Shown piece by piece: positions 17,193-26,389 of a stretch of 64,000 nt of DNA. Every line of letters starts with the position of its first letter. Position 1 is the first letter of the stretch. The position numbers and the translations under genes are program-made. The DNA comes from Flavobacteriales bacterium (GTDB lineage: Bacteria > Bacteroidota > Bacteroidia > UBA10329): positions 1 to 64,000 of the forward strand of contig JAIPBM010000005.1 in assembly GCA_021739695.1 (NCBI GenBank). The letters run 5' to 3'. The notes under the pieces are model-generated. The model saw only the letters and a program-made list of their open reading frames with translations, was not told the DNA's origin and searched no databases.

Positions 17193-17795
17193 ATGGGAAG
17201 ACAATCTGTAGATAAAGAACGTGTAAAAGACCCCAAGAAAAGGGACCTTTGGATCAATGAACTTCTCCCCCACTTTATTCAGCGCGGAATAAAAGAGGTT
17301 CCGATCGATGAAGTTGTTTCCATTCTCGGAAAATCGAAAGCCACGATCTATAAGCACTTCGAATCGCACCACGAAATCGTCTCGCTGGTCATTCAACGGA
17401 AACTTCAGCAACTGCAGCATTTTCAGCCCATGCTTGAAGATGAAAAACGATCATATCAAGAACGTTATGTGTTGGCCGTAGGGTATGTTTCTAAACATCT
17501 CGGAGATGTGAGCAACCTCTTTCTTTCCGATCTGAAAGAAGTTTATCCAGACCTGTGGGAGCTGATCAATGGATTCAAACAAATGGCACTTTCCATTCTC
17601 AAGAATTTCTATCAGGATGGAATCGCGGATGGAAAATTCCAAGACATCAATCCAGATCTGATGGTTCTGAGTGATGAACTTTTCTTCGATGCCTTGACAA
17701 ATCCTGAATATCTTACTTCTAAAGGATTGAACCTACAAGCTGCGTTTGAGGGTTACTTCAAGATGCGGTTTTATGGCATCTTGACGCAAGCTTGA
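17193..17795 (+). CDS. TetR family regulator, probably of alkB
   Basis: 200 residues. The N-terminal helix-turn-helix (about 25-60) contains GIKEVPIDEVVSILGKS and KATIYKHFESHHEIV, the TetR pattern. The rest is all-helical, as expected for ligand binding and dimer formation. The ligand could be a fatty acid, acyl-CoA or alkane-derived molecule, given the divergent alkB. It is followed by yhiN-like and trmL genes with small gaps (19 bp and 1 bp), so the three may share a transcript. The start codon is 11 bp after the palindrome, so the gene is probably autoregulated. Confidence 0.85.
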   Translation: MGRQSVDKERVKDPKKRDLWINELLPHFIQRGIKEVPIDEVVSILGKSKATIYKHFESHHEIVSLVIQRKLQQLQHFQPMLEDEKRSYQERYVLAVGYVSKHLGDVSNLFLSDLKEVYPDLWELINGFKQMALSILKNFYQDGIADGKFQDINPDLMVLSDELFFDALTNPEYLTSKGLNLQAAFEGYFKMRFYGILTQA

Positions 17796-17814
17796 AGCGC
17801 TACCTTCGTACCAC

Positions 17815-19026
17815 ATGAGAATCGCAGTAATTGGTGGTGGCGCAGCAGGTTTTTTCTCGGCTATATCAGCTAAGGAAAATCATCCCAATTCACACATCAC
17901 CATTTTTGAGAAATCTCAGAAAGTGCTTTCAAAAGTGAAAGTTTCTGGCGGTGGAAGATGCAACGTTACCAACGGAACCACTTCGATATCCGAATTAGCA
18001 AAAGGCTATCCGCGAGGCGAAAAGCAGCTCAAAAAAGCATTCTCCGTATTCAATACAAGTCATACTCGGGAATGGTTCGAATCTCGTGGAGTGGAACTCT
18101 ACACGCAGGACGACAATCGTGTTTTTCCGAAATCGAATGATTCGCAAACCATAATCGATTGCCTTTTCCGCGAAACAAAACGACTTGGGATTGATGTGCA
18201 AATTGGAATTGGAATCAGCTCAATAGAATCCGTTGGTGATCAACTCGAACTGAAATTTCAAGGAGAGACGATGTCTAGAACCTTCGATAAAATAATTGTG
18301 GCAACAGGCGGTTCTCCAAACAGAAAAGGCTTCGAATGGCTGGAACAACTTGGACACAAAATTGAAGAACCCGTTCCTTCGCTCTTCACTTTCAACATGC
18401 CTTCGGAAAGCATCAAGGAATTGATGGGCGTTGTGGCCGAAAATGCCACGGTCGGGATTCAGGGAACGAAACTCAAATCGCAAGGACCATTGCTGATAAC
18501 GCATTGGGGAATGAGCGGTCCGGCCATTCTGAAACTATCAGCTTTCGGTGCTCGGATACTGAGCGAAATGAACTACGATTTCAACATCCAAGTGAATTGG
18601 GCTGGAGAAGTGAACAACGAAGCTGTGATGGCTCAACTGGAAGAAATCGTTGACACAAACCCGAACAAACTGATGCAAAACGTCAAACCTTTCGGACTAC
18701 CCGAACGATTGTGGTTGTTTCTGCTCGAAAGAAGTGATTTGCCTCCAACCAAAAAATGGAGTGAATTGGGTAAAAAAGGCATGAACAAATTGGTGAACAC
18801 CATAACAAACGATGAATATAAGGTCAGCGGAAAAACCACATTCAAGGAGGAATTCGTGACCTGTGGTGGAATCAGCCTCGAAAGCGTGAATTTCAACACA
18901 ATGGAAAGCCGAGTTTGCAAGAACCTCTACTTTGCTGGAGAAATACTGGACGTTGACGGCATTACTGGCGGATACAACTTCCAAGCAGCTTGGACGACAG
19001 GTTTCATTGCTGGAAAATTGAAATGA
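17815..19026 (+). CDS. FAD-dependent oxidoreductase, HI0933/YhiN family
   Basis: 403 residues. An N-terminal Rossmann fold binds FAD (IGGGAAGFFSAI, 6-17), followed by EKSQKVLSKVKVSGGGRCNVTN, the hallmark of the HI0933/YhiN family, and a C-terminal CGGISLESVNFNTM segment with GEILDVDGITGGYNFQAAW closing the FAD site. The physiological substrate is not established for the family, which is sometimes annotated as aminoacetone oxidase. It sits between the TetR gene and trmL with almost no spacing. Full length. Confidence 0.88.
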   Translation: MRIAVIGGGAAGFFSAISAKENHPNSHITIFEKSQKVLSKVKVSGGGRCNVTNGTTSISELAKGYPRGEKQLKKAFSVFNTSHTREWFESRGVELYTQDDNRVFPKSNDSQTIIDCLFRETKRLGIDVQIGIGISSIESVGDQLELKFQGETMSRTFDKIIVATGGSPNRKGFEWLEQLGHKIEEPVPSLFTFNMPSESIKELMGVVAENATVGIQGTKLKSQGPLLITHWGMSGPAILKLSAFGARILSEMNYDFNIQVNWAGEVNNEAVMAQLEEIVDTNPNKLMQNVKPFGLPERLWLFLLERSDLPPTKKWSELGKKGMNKLVNTITNDEYKVSGKTTFKEEFVTCGGISLESVNFNTMESRVCKNLYFAGEILDVDGITGGYNFQAAWTTGFIAGKLK

Positions 19027-19027
19027 C

Positions 19028-19486
19028 ATGGGATTGAACATCGTTCTGATAGAACCTGAGATTCCGAACAACACGGGAAATATTGGCCGACTGAGTTTGG
19101 CCTCGGGTTCCACGCTTCATCTCGTCAAACCATTCGGTTTTGAGTTGTCGGATTCGCGTGTAAAACGTGCCGGATTGGATTATTGGCAGCACGTTGATCT
19201 GAAGATCTACGAAAACGTTGAAGAGTTCTTCTCCATCCATTCGGACAAGAAAATGGCGTTCTTCTCTAGTCATGGAACGAAGTCCGTTTGGGATATTGAT
19301 TTTGAAGATGCGATGTTTTTGATCTTCGGAAAGGAATCGGTTGGATTATCTGAAGAAATCACGATTGCTCATTCTGATAAGCTTTACAAGATTCCTATTC
19401 ATAGCAACCACATTCGCAGTCTGAATTTGGCCAATGCCGTAGCAATTGCCGTCTACGAGGGTTTGCGCCAATTGGGCACCAGATAG
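19028..19486 (+). CDS. trmL: tRNA (cytidine/uridine-34 2'-O)-methyltransferase TrmL
   Basis: 152-residue SPOUT-fold enzyme that methylates the ribose of the wobble base of certain leucine tRNAs with SAM. Family marks: NIVLIEPEIPNNTGNIGR at the N-terminus, RAGLDYWQHVDL in the middle, and the knot motifs FGKESVGLS and IPIHSNHIRSLNLANAVAIA near the end. The length is right for TrmL. It starts one base after the yhiN-like gene stop. Confidence 0.92.
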   Translation: MGLNIVLIEPEIPNNTGNIGRLSLASGSTLHLVKPFGFELSDSRVKRAGLDYWQHVDLKIYENVEEFFSIHSDKKMAFFSSHGTKSVWDIDFEDAMFLIFGKESVGLSEEITIAHSDKLYKIPIHSNHIRSLNLANAVAIAVYEGLRQLGTR

Positions 19487-19558
19487 AACAACCGTTCTGT
19501 CTGATTGACAATCACATTTATTACTGAATCAGGACGCGAAACTGTCCTCCAGAAAACG

Positions 19559-19600
19559 TATGCATGCATAATAGTTTTCAACATTTGGTATGCATGCATA
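19559..19600. promoter_or_regulatory. Twin 12-bp palindromes upstream of the MarR gene
   Basis: TATGCATGCATA occurs twice, at 19559-19570 and 19589-19600, each a perfect palindrome, with centres 30 bp apart (close to three helical turns), within a wider direct repeat that continues into similar T-rich flanks. They lie 23-64 bp before the chosen MarR start. They are likely operator sites for the MarR protein controlling itself and the fad genes. Confidence 0.65.
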
Positions 19601-19622
19601 CTATTTTATACATTCGCTGCTC

Positions 19623-20111
19623 ATGGCTCAAAAACGACATCTGCGTCCTGAAGAAAGCGTGTGTTTCACTACAAAAACCACGTGGCATGCCATTTCCCGA
19701 CTTTACAATACAACCGGTGCGCAGCACGATGTAAGCGCTGCTTCTGGCTTCGTTCTTCTGAACATTGACGCGGAAAAAGGAACTCCAGCAACTAAGATCG
19801 CACCTGCCTTGGGCATGGAACCTCGCAGCCTGACGCGCATGCTGAAAACCATGGAAGACAAAGGTTATCTATATCGTCAGTCCGATAGTTCGGATGGAAG
19901 GGTGATGCGGATTTTCCTGACGGAAGAGGGCAAGAAAAAACGTGAATTGGCGAAAATCGGTGTGGTTGCTTTCAACAAAGCCGTAAGAGAACTTGTTCCA
20001 GAGGAGAAGTTGAACATCTACTTTGAAGTGGCCAACACGATCAACGAGATCATCGACAAGAAATCGATCTACGATAAGGTAAACGTGAATCAATTAAAAA
20101 TTGAGAATTAA
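19623..20111 (+). CDS. MarR family regulator, likely of beta-oxidation
   Basis: 162 residues from the ATG at 19623 (MAQKRHLRPEESV). An in-frame ATG at 19590 lies inside the second palindrome, so it is an unlikely start. Winged helix: TPATKIAPALGMEPRSLTRM, then MEDKGYLYRQSDSSDGR as the wing, and TEEGKKKR. MarR proteins bind DNA as dimers and respond to small molecules or acyl-CoA. The fad genes follow 73 bp later on the same strand. The C-terminal codons run into an AT-rich direct repeat (20092-20116). Confidence 0.82.
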   Translation: MAQKRHLRPEESVCFTTKTTWHAISRLYNTTGAQHDVSAASGFVLLNIDAEKGTPATKIAPALGMEPRSLTRMLKTMEDKGYLYRQSDSSDGRVMRIFLTEEGKKKRELAKIGVVAFNKAVRELVPEEKLNIYFEVANTINEIIDKKSIYDKVNVNQLKIEN

Positions 20112-20116
20112 AAATT
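20092..20116. repeat. AT-rich direct repeat at the end of the MarR gene
   Basis: AATTAAAAATT at 20092-20102 is repeated at 20106-20116 with GAG between. The first copy encodes the last residues of the MarR protein and the second contains its stop codon. It looks like a short simple-sequence expansion. Confidence 0.5.
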
Positions 20117-20184
20117 AATAATGGGACGGCAAGCTCATGTCAAGTACTGGTCGCTTGTCGCTTTTCACTAATCACTATAAACAA

Positions 20185-22581
20185 ATGAAGAGAAGTATTA
20201 AAAAGGTAGCAGTGCTTGGATCTGGCGTAATGGGCTCGCGCATTGCGTGTCATTTTGCGAATGTCGGTGTGGAAGTGCTTTTGCTGGACATTGTACCAAG
20301 AGAGCCAAATGCTGCTGAAGCGGCTAAAGGGTTGACCACTGATCATCCTGCAGTGAGAAACAGAATTGTGAACGAAGCCTTGGCTTTCGCCATCAAATCG
20401 AACCCGAATCCGCTTTACAAGAAGTCGTATGCGAACCGCATCAAGACTGGAAACTTTACCGATGACATGGCGAAAATTGCTGATTGCGATTGGACCATTG
20501 AAGTAGTTATCGAGCGTTTGGATATCAAAAAGCAAGTGTTTGAGAATGTGGAGAAATACCGCAAGCCTGGAACATTGATCACTTCTAATACATCTGGTAT
20601 TCCAATTCATCAGATGTTGGAAGGTAGAAGCGAAGATTTCCAGAAGCATTTCTGCGGAACGCACTTCTTCAACCCACCACGTTACCTGAAATTGTTGGAG
20701 ATCATTCCAACGGCAAAAACGGATCAAGCAGTCGTTGATTTCTTGATGGATTACGGTGACCGTTTCCTTGGAAAAACAATGGTACTTTGTAAGGATACGC
20801 CAGCGTTTATCGCCAACCGTGTTGGAGTTGCTAGCATCCAAGCATTGTTCCACTTGGTGGAAGAAATGGATCTTACAGTAACTGAAGTTGATAAGATGAC
20901 AGGACCAATTTTAGGTCGCGCCAAGTCTGCCACATTCAGAACCTGTGATGTGGTTGGATTGGATACGCTTGTTCTTGTTGCTGGTGGTTTAAAAGCCAAT
21001 TGCCCAGACGATGAAGCAAGAGCCACTTTCGACATGCCATCGTACATCTCTAAAATGACAGAGAATGGTTGGTTAGGTTCTAAATCAGGACAAGGTTTCT
21101 TCAAGAAAGTTGGAAGAGATATTCTTGAGTTGAACTTGAAAACAATGGAATATCAGCCAGCTGGAAAAGTTGACTTCCCAACGTTGAAAGCTGCGAAAGC
21201 AGAAGACAACTTGAAAGCTAGAATGAAAATTCTTGCTGGCGGAACCGACAAAGCAGGTGAATTCTACAGAAAAGCCTTCTACGGATTGTTCCAATATGTA
21301 TCGAACAGAATTCCTGAGATCACCGAAGACCTTTACAAGATCGATGATGCTTTGGGTGCTGGTTTCGGCTGGCAGTTAGGACCATTCGCAACTTGGGACG
21401 CGCTGGGTGTTGCAGAAACTGCAAAACTTATGGAAGCAGCTGGAAAGAAACCTGCTCAGTGGGTTTACGACATGCTTGCTGCCGGTTGCAGCACCTTCTA
21501 TTCTGTTAAGGATGGAAAGAAAATGTACTACGATATTCCATCCAAGTCATACAAAGTTGTTCCTGGAACGGAGGACCTGATCATATTGGATAACCTGCGC
21601 GAAACAAACGTTGTTTGGAGTAACAGCGGAGCTACCATCTTCGATATTGGTGATGGTGTTCTGAACTTGGAATTCCACACGAAGATGAACACCATCGGAA
21701 GTGAAATTCTTCAAGGAATAAACAAAGCCATTGACCTTGCCGAAGGCGATGCGAAATGGAAAGGAGTTGTGATTGCCAACAATGGCGAGAACTTCTCGGC
21801 AGGTGCCAACTTGGGAATGATCTTCATGCTTGCTGCTCAGCAGGAAGTAGAAGAATTGGATATGGCGGTGAAAGCCTTCCAAGATACGGTAATGAGAATC
21901 CGTTATTCTTCTATTCCAGTCGTTTCTGCTCCTCACGCCATGGCCTTGGGTGGTGGTTGCGAGATCTGTCTGCATTCAGATAAAGTGATTGCGGCAGCAG
22001 AAACCTACATCGGTCTGGTTGAATTCGGTGCAGGCGTTATTCCTGCCGGAGCTGGTTCTAAAGAAATGGCTTTGAGAGCTTCTGACGATTTCCAGAAAGA
22101 CAACTTGGAGCTTCCAGCCTTGAGAGAGCGTTTCCTTACCGTTGGAATGGCAAAAGTGGCCACTTCAGCTGAGGAAGCTTTCGAATTGGGCATCTTCCGT
22201 AAAGGAATTGATGAAGTGTGCATTAATTCTGAAAGAAGAATTGCCCGAGCAAAACGTGCAGTGATTGAATTGCATGAGCAAGGTTATTCTCAGCCAGTGG
22301 AAAGAACAGACATCAAGGTACTGGGTCAGAAAGGCCTAGGGATTTTCTACGCAGGTGCAAGAAGCATGGAAAGCGCCAAGTACATTTCTGAACACGACAG
22401 AATAATTTCTGAAGAATTCGGTTATGTGTTGGCAGGAGGCGACCTTTCTGCAGCAACGGAAGTATCTGAACGATACCTACTTGGTTTGGAAAGAAAGGCG
22501 TTCCTCAAACTTGCCATGACCCAAAAGTCGATGGAAAGGATGCAGAGCCTGGTAACCACTGGAAGACCACTTAGAAACTGA
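20185..22581 (+). CDS. Bifunctional 3-hydroxyacyl-CoA dehydrogenase/enoyl-CoA hydratase (FadN type)
   Basis: 798 residues from the ATG before KRSIKKVAVLGSGVMGS; the frame is open upstream to 20137 but that adds unlike residues. The NAD-binding dehydrogenase domain comes first (GSGVMG at about 10-15; HFFNPPRYLKLLEI with the catalytic His), then a second dehydrogenase helical region, and the enoyl-CoA hydratase/crotonase domain at the C-terminus (SAGANLGMIF; GGGCEICLHSD; GLVEFGAGVIPAGAG). This order is that of Bacillus FadN, the reverse of E. coli FadB. It hydrates enoyl-CoA and oxidises the hydroxyacyl-CoA in fatty acid degradation. A thiolase and an acyl-CoA dehydrogenase follow. Confidence 0.92.
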   Translation: MKRSIKKVAVLGSGVMGSRIACHFANVGVEVLLLDIVPREPNAAEAAKGLTTDHPAVRNRIVNEALAFAIKSNPNPLYKKSYANRIKTGNFTDDMAKIADCDWTIEVVIERLDIKKQVFENVEKYRKPGTLITSNTSGIPIHQMLEGRSEDFQKHFCGTHFFNPPRYLKLLEIIPTAKTDQAVVDFLMDYGDRFLGKTMVLCKDTPAFIANRVGVASIQALFHLVEEMDLTVTEVDKMTGPILGRAKSATFRTCDVVGLDTLVLVAGGLKANCPDDEARATFDMPSYISKMTENGWLGSKSGQGFFKKVGRDILELNLKTMEYQPAGKVDFPTLKAAKAEDNLKARMKILAGGTDKAGEFYRKAFYGLFQYVSNRIPEITEDLYKIDDALGAGFGWQLGPFATWDALGVAETAKLMEAAGKKPAQWVYDMLAAGCSTFYSVKDGKKMYYDIPSKSYKVVPGTEDLIILDNLRETNVVWSNSGATIFDIGDGVLNLEFHTKMNTIGSEILQGINKAIDLAEGDAKWKGVVIANNGENFSAGANLGMIFMLAAQQEVEELDMAVKAFQDTVMRIRYSSIPVVSAPHAMALGGGCEICLHSDKVIAAAETYIGLVEFGAGVIPAGAGSKEMALRASDDFQKDNLELPALRERFLTVGMAKVATSAEEAFELGIFRKGIDEVCINSERRIARAKRAVIELHEQGYSQPVERTDIKVLGQKGLGIFYAGARSMESAKYISEHDRIISEEFGYVLAGGDLSAATEVSERYLLGLERKAFLKLAMTQKSMERMQSLVTTGRPLRN

Positions 22582-22612
22582 TCCTTTCCTTTGTACATAA
22601 CAAGGGAAACCA

Positions 22613-23200
22613 ATGCATAAGCTACGTGTCAACTTCATCCTCATATTCCTGCTCTTCTTTGGGCACTCTTTGGTCCTCGCACAAGATGGCGACCGACCTA
22701 AGTTTTCTCCGCGCAAGGACAAACACAGGAACGTTAGGGATGAATTTGACAGGAAGCAAGGTCTTTGGAAACTCTATTCAGCCTCTCGCCTACTCATTGC
22801 CGAGATCAATTACCAGAATGACAAGAAACACGGCATGTCTACCCGTTATTACCCACACAGTGGGGAACTTATGGAAGAAGCCGAATATTTTGATGGTAAG
22901 AAGCACGGAGTATATAAGAAGTACTACTACACAGGTGCTGCAAAAACAGAGGGCGAATACGACCTCAATAAGCGCACAGGTTACTGGGTGGATTATTACC
23001 TCAACACAGGTGAGATCCGATCAGAAGGTTCGTATGAGCGAGGCAAAAAGCATGGCGATTGGAAGTTTTACGATTCGCAAGGCGACCTCAAATACACCTA
23101 TACTTATGTGAAAGGTGTGCTAAAGGCCATGAATGGAGTTCCGATAGAGGAATTGAAAAAACAAGAGAAAGAAAAGAATCAAACGATAAATATTAAGTAA
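22613..23200 (+). CDS. Secreted MORN-repeat (YwqK-like) protein
   Basis: 195 residues with a signal peptide (hydrophobic 8-23, ending VLAQ). Five or so MORN-type repeats follow: G-x-x-x-x-Y-x-x-x-G-x-x-x-x-E-x-x-Y-x-x-G-K-x-x-G, seen as YFDGKKHGVYKKYYYTG, YDLNKRTGYWVDYYLNTG and YERGKKHGDWKFYDSQG. MORN repeats form a beta sheet that may bind lipid or protein. YwqK homologues are often labelled antitoxin, which nothing here supports. The C-terminus is a lysine-rich tail. It lies between the fadN-type gene and fadA with gaps of 31 bp and 1 bp, so it is part of the fad operon. Confidence 0.82.
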   Translation: MHKLRVNFILIFLLFFGHSLVLAQDGDRPKFSPRKDKHRNVRDEFDRKQGLWKLYSASRLLIAEINYQNDKKHGMSTRYYPHSGELMEEAEYFDGKKHGVYKKYYYTGAAKTEGEYDLNKRTGYWVDYYLNTGEIRSEGSYERGKKHGDWKFYDSQGDLKYTYTYVKGVLKAMNGVPIEELKKQEKEKNQTINIK

Positions 23201-23201
23201 A

Positions 23202-24377
23202 ATGGATGCATACATAGTAGCAGGATTCAGGTCGGCCATAGGAAAGGCACCAAGGGGAGTTTTCAGATTCACCCGTCCTGACGATATTGCCGCAGACGTT
23301 ATCAAGCATTTGGTAGCCTCTGTCCCAAGTTTGGATAAAGACACAATTGACGATGTAATGGCCGGTTGTGCCACGCCAGAAGCTGAACTTGGTCTGAACA
23401 TCGGTAGAATGATCTCTTTGATGGGATTGGATACCGTGAAGGTTCCAGGAGTTACCGTGAACAGATACTGTTCATCAGGTTTGGAAACCATTGCCATGGC
23501 AGCAGCAAAGATCAATGCCGGAATGGCCGATTGCATTATTGCAGGCGGTGTGGAAAGCATGAGCCCAATGCCGTTTGGTGGTTGGACCGTTACTCCAAAC
23601 TACAAAGTGGCCAAGTACCATTCAGACTGGTATTGGGGAATGGGATTGACTGCCGAAGAGGTTGCTGAGAAATACAACATCAGCCGCGAGGATCAGGATA
23701 TTTTCTCTGTCCGTTCGCACGATAGAGCGTTGGCAGCTATTGCCAGCGGAAGATTCAAAGATGACATCGTTCCGATCACTGTGAACGAAGTTTATTTGGA
23801 TGCCAGCGAAAAGCGTGCAGAGCGTTCGTATGTGGTTGATACAGATGAAGGCCCACGTAAAGGAACTTCGCTTCAGGCGTTGGCTGGTCTTCGCCCTGTG
23901 TTTAAAACAGGCGGATCTGTAACTGCTGGAAACTCTTCTCAAACTTCGGATGGTGCTGCCTTTGTAATGGTGGTTTCTGAGAAGAAATTGAAAGAGCTAG
24001 GTGTTCAGCCTATCGCTAGAGTTGTTTCTTATGCGGTGACTGGCTTGGAGCCACGCGAAATGGGTGCTGGTCCTATCACAGCCATTCCGGCCGCATTGAA
24101 ACAAGCTGGATTGAAGCAAGATCAATTGGATATCATCGAGCTGAACGAAGCCTTCGCTTCTCAATCTCTTGCCGTGGTTCGCACGCTTGGGTTGGACGAT
24201 ACGAAAGTGAACGTGAACGGTGGTGCCATCGCTCTTGGCCATCCACTTGGTTGCACTGGCGGAAAACTTACTGTTCAGGTAATGAACGAATTGAAGAAAA
24301 CAGGCGGTAAATACGGAATGGTGACCATGTGTGTGGGAACAGGCCAAGGCGCTGCTGGTATCTTCGAAATGATGTAA
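23202..24377 (+). CDS. fadA: Acetyl-CoA acyltransferase (thiolase) FadA
   Basis: 391-residue cytosolic thiolase that cleaves 3-ketoacyl-CoA with CoA to acetyl-CoA and a shortened acyl-CoA, the last beta-oxidation step. Catalytic residues: C90 ([10 protein letters not shown]), H347 ([11 protein letters not shown]) and C377 (MCVGTGQG); ELNEAFASQ is also present. It starts one base after the MORN gene stop. A biosynthetic thiolase of the same fold is possible, but the neighbours make degradation more likely. Confidence 0.93.
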   Translation: MDAYIVAGFRSAIGKAPRGVFRFTRPDDIAADVIKHLVASVPSLDKDTIDDVMAGCATPEAELGLNIGRMISLMGLDTVKVPGVTVNRYCSSGLETIAMAAAKINAGMADCIIAGGVESMSPMPFGGWTVTPNYKVAKYHSDWYWGMGLTAEEVAEKYNISREDQDIFSVRSHDRALAAIASGRFKDDIVPITVNEVYLDASEKRAERSYVVDTDEGPRKGTSLQALAGLRPVFKTGGSVTAGNSSQTSDGAAFVMVVSEKKLKELGVQPIARVVSYAVTGLEPREMGAGPITAIPAALKQAGLKQDQLDIIELNEAFASQSLAVVRTLGLDDTKVNVNGGAIALGHPLGCTGGKLTVQVMNELKKTGGKYGMVTMCVGTGQGAAGIFEMM

Positions 24378-24486
24378 GACCTCCCCAACCCCTCCAAAGG
24401 AGGGGCTAATCCAATGAAGAGAAGTAACAGATAACGTTTAATCAAGGCACCAAAAGCCTCCCCTTCGGGGAGGTTGGAGGGGTCAC
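24378..24486. repeat. G/C-rich double-hairpin intergenic element, copy 1
   Basis: First hairpin CCCCTCC-AAA-GGAGGGG (24389-24405), second CCTCCCC-TTC-GGGGAGG (24457-24473). The ends, GACCTCCCCAACC (24379) and GGTTGGAGGGGTC (24472-24484), are related as partial inverted repeats. The element begins right after the fadA stop. A related element follows ychF (37449-37540). It may act as a terminator or processing site, or be a miniature mobile repeat. Confidence 0.75.
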
Positions 24487-24499
24487 TTATAATTTGAAA

Positions 24500-26290
24500 A
24501 TGGAAACAGTAGACAAAAAGGCGCTCCAAGGTGGCGAGTGGCTGGTTAGAGAAACAGGATTTCAAGATGTTTTCACTCCAGAAGAGTGGACAGAAGAGCA
24601 ATTGATGATTGCGCAGACCTGCAAAGATTTCATCGCGCAGGAAGTAGCTCCGAACTTAGATCGAATTGATTCGATGGAAGACGGACTGATGGAAGGTCTT
24701 ATGGACAAAGCAGGTGAGCTTGGTCTGTTGGCCATCACCGTTCCAGAAGAATTCGGTGGTATGGGAGCTAGCTTTAACACCAGCTGTCTTGTTGCTGAAG
24801 CAACTGGTTCTGGTCATTCATTCTCGGTAGCTATTTCGGCTCACACCGGAATCGGAACATTGCCAATTCAGTATTACGGAAATGCCGATCAGCATGCCCG
24901 TTACCTGCCAGGTTTGGCCAGTGGCGAGTTGAAAGCTTCGTATGCATTGACCGAGCCTAGTGCTGGATCGGATGCCAACTCAGGAAAAACCAAAGCGGTG
25001 CTTTCTGAAGATGGAAAACACTACATCCTTAACGGACAGAAAATGTGGATCACCAATGCAGGTTTTGCAGATGTGTTCACCGTATTCGCCAAGATCGATG
25101 ACGACAAGAATCTTTCGGCATTCATCGTAGATGGAGATTCGGAAGGTCTGACCCTGAACGCAGAGGAGAAAAAACTCGGCATCAAAGGTTCTTCTACCCG
25201 TCAGGTGTTCTTCAATAATGTGAAAGTTCCTGTAGAGAACCTGCTTTCTGATAGAGGAAACGGATTCAAGATCGCGGTGAACATCCTCAACATCGGTCGT
25301 ATCAAGTTGGGTGCTGCTGCCATCGGTGGTGGAAAGCAAAGCATCACCCAATCTGTAAACTACGCCAACGAGCGCGAGCAATTCGGACGTCCTATTTCTA
25401 AATATGGCGCCATTCAGCACAAATTGGCGCAACAGGCCATTCTTGCATGGGTAAACGAATCTGCTACTTACCGTGCCGGACAGGACATCGAAAACTGCAT
25501 CAACGATTTTATCGCTGGCGGAATGGCTCCTGAGAAAGCAAAACTCAAAGGTGTGGAGTCTTACGCTGTGGAGTGCGCCATTCTGAAAGTATTCGGTTCA
25601 GAAATGATCGATTACGTGGTGGATGAAGCGGTTCAGATCTACGGTGGAATGGGCTTCAGTGCCGAAGCACCTGTAGAGCGTGCTTACCGCGATGCCCGTA
25701 TCAACCGCATCTTCGAAGGCACCAACGAGATAAACCGTATGCTTACCGTGAACATGATGCTGCAAAAAGCCATGAAAGGCGAAATGGACCTGATGGGACC
25801 AGCGCAGAAAGTGGCCGGTGAGTTGATGAGCATTCCACAGTTGGGCGATGCCGATGATTCGCTATTCGGAAAAGAAAAAGGCTATTTGAAGAACTTCAAG
25901 AAAGCAGCTTTGATGGTTGCAGGATCGGCAGTTCAGAAATTGGCCATGACCTTGGCCAAAGAGCAGGAAGTGTTGATGAACATTGCCGATATGCTTATTG
26001 CCATCTACACGGCCGAGTCTGCCCTACTTCGTGCCGAGAAAATGGTGAGTGTAAAAGGCGAAGCCGCTTGTTCTGCTCAGGTAGATATGGTAAAAGTTTA
26101 CTTCAATGATGTTGCCGACAACATGGCAAAATGGGGTAAAGAAGCCATCAGTTCCTTTGCCGAAGGCGATGAGTTGAAAATGATGGTACTTGGATTGAAG
26201 CGATTCACCAAAACCGACATCTACAACACCAAAGATGCCCGCAGAAGAATTGCCAAAGTCATCATAGACGAGAACAAGTATCCTTTCTAA
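24500..26290 (+). CDS. Acyl-CoA dehydrogenase
   Basis: 596-residue FAD flavoenzyme that introduces the alpha-beta double bond into acyl-CoA, first step of beta-oxidation. Family marks: ALTEPSAGSDANS and MWITNAGFADVFTVFAK in the middle domain, and IYGGMGFSAEAPVERAYRDAR and IFEGTNEINR near 400-415, the latter with the catalytic glutamate. An extra helical region of about 170 residues after this gives the length of the VLCAD/ACAD9 type. A TTG six bases upstream could also start translation. It lies 122 bp beyond fadA, separated by the hairpin element. Electrons presumably go to an ETF encoded elsewhere. Confidence 0.93.
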   Translation: METVDKKALQGGEWLVRETGFQDVFTPEEWTEEQLMIAQTCKDFIAQEVAPNLDRIDSMEDGLMEGLMDKAGELGLLAITVPEEFGGMGASFNTSCLVAEATGSGHSFSVAISAHTGIGTLPIQYYGNADQHARYLPGLASGELKASYALTEPSAGSDANSGKTKAVLSEDGKHYILNGQKMWITNAGFADVFTVFAKIDDDKNLSAFIVDGDSEGLTLNAEEKKLGIKGSSTRQVFFNNVKVPVENLLSDRGNGFKIAVNILNIGRIKLGAAAIGGGKQSITQSVNYANEREQFGRPISKYGAIQHKLAQQAILAWVNESATYRAGQDIENCINDFIAGGMAPEKAKLKGVESYAVECAILKVFGSEMIDYVVDEAVQIYGGMGFSAEAPVERAYRDARINRIFEGTNEINRMLTVNMMLQKAMKGEMDLMGPAQKVAGELMSIPQLGDADDSLFGKEKGYLKNFKKAALMVAGSAVQKLAMTLAKEQEVLMNIADMLIAIYTAESALLRAEKMVSVKGEAACSAQVDMVKVYFNDVADNMAKWGKEAISSFAEGDELKMMVLGLKRFTKTDIYNTKDARRRIAKVIIDENKYPF

Positions 26291-26311
26291 GGATCAGCAT
26301 TCAGAAAGATC

Positions 26312-26350
26312 AAGCCCCGAGCAGCGAAAGCAGCTCGGGGCTTTGTTTTT
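26312..26350 (+). terminator. Intrinsic terminator after the acyl-CoA dehydrogenase gene
   Basis: Stem AAGCCCCGAGC (26312-26322) and GCTCGGGGCTT (26333-26343), with an inner GC-GAAA-GC tetraloop, followed by TTTGTTTTT. It ends the fad transcript. Confidence 0.92.
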
Positions 26351-26389
26351 CCCTTCATCATACGCCCACCAACCAAGGTTTTGCAAGCT

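Noticed and set aside
22613-23200. Antitoxin of a toxin-antitoxin pair (YwqK annotation)
   Set aside because: It has a signal peptide and MORN repeats, and no toxin gene is next to it.
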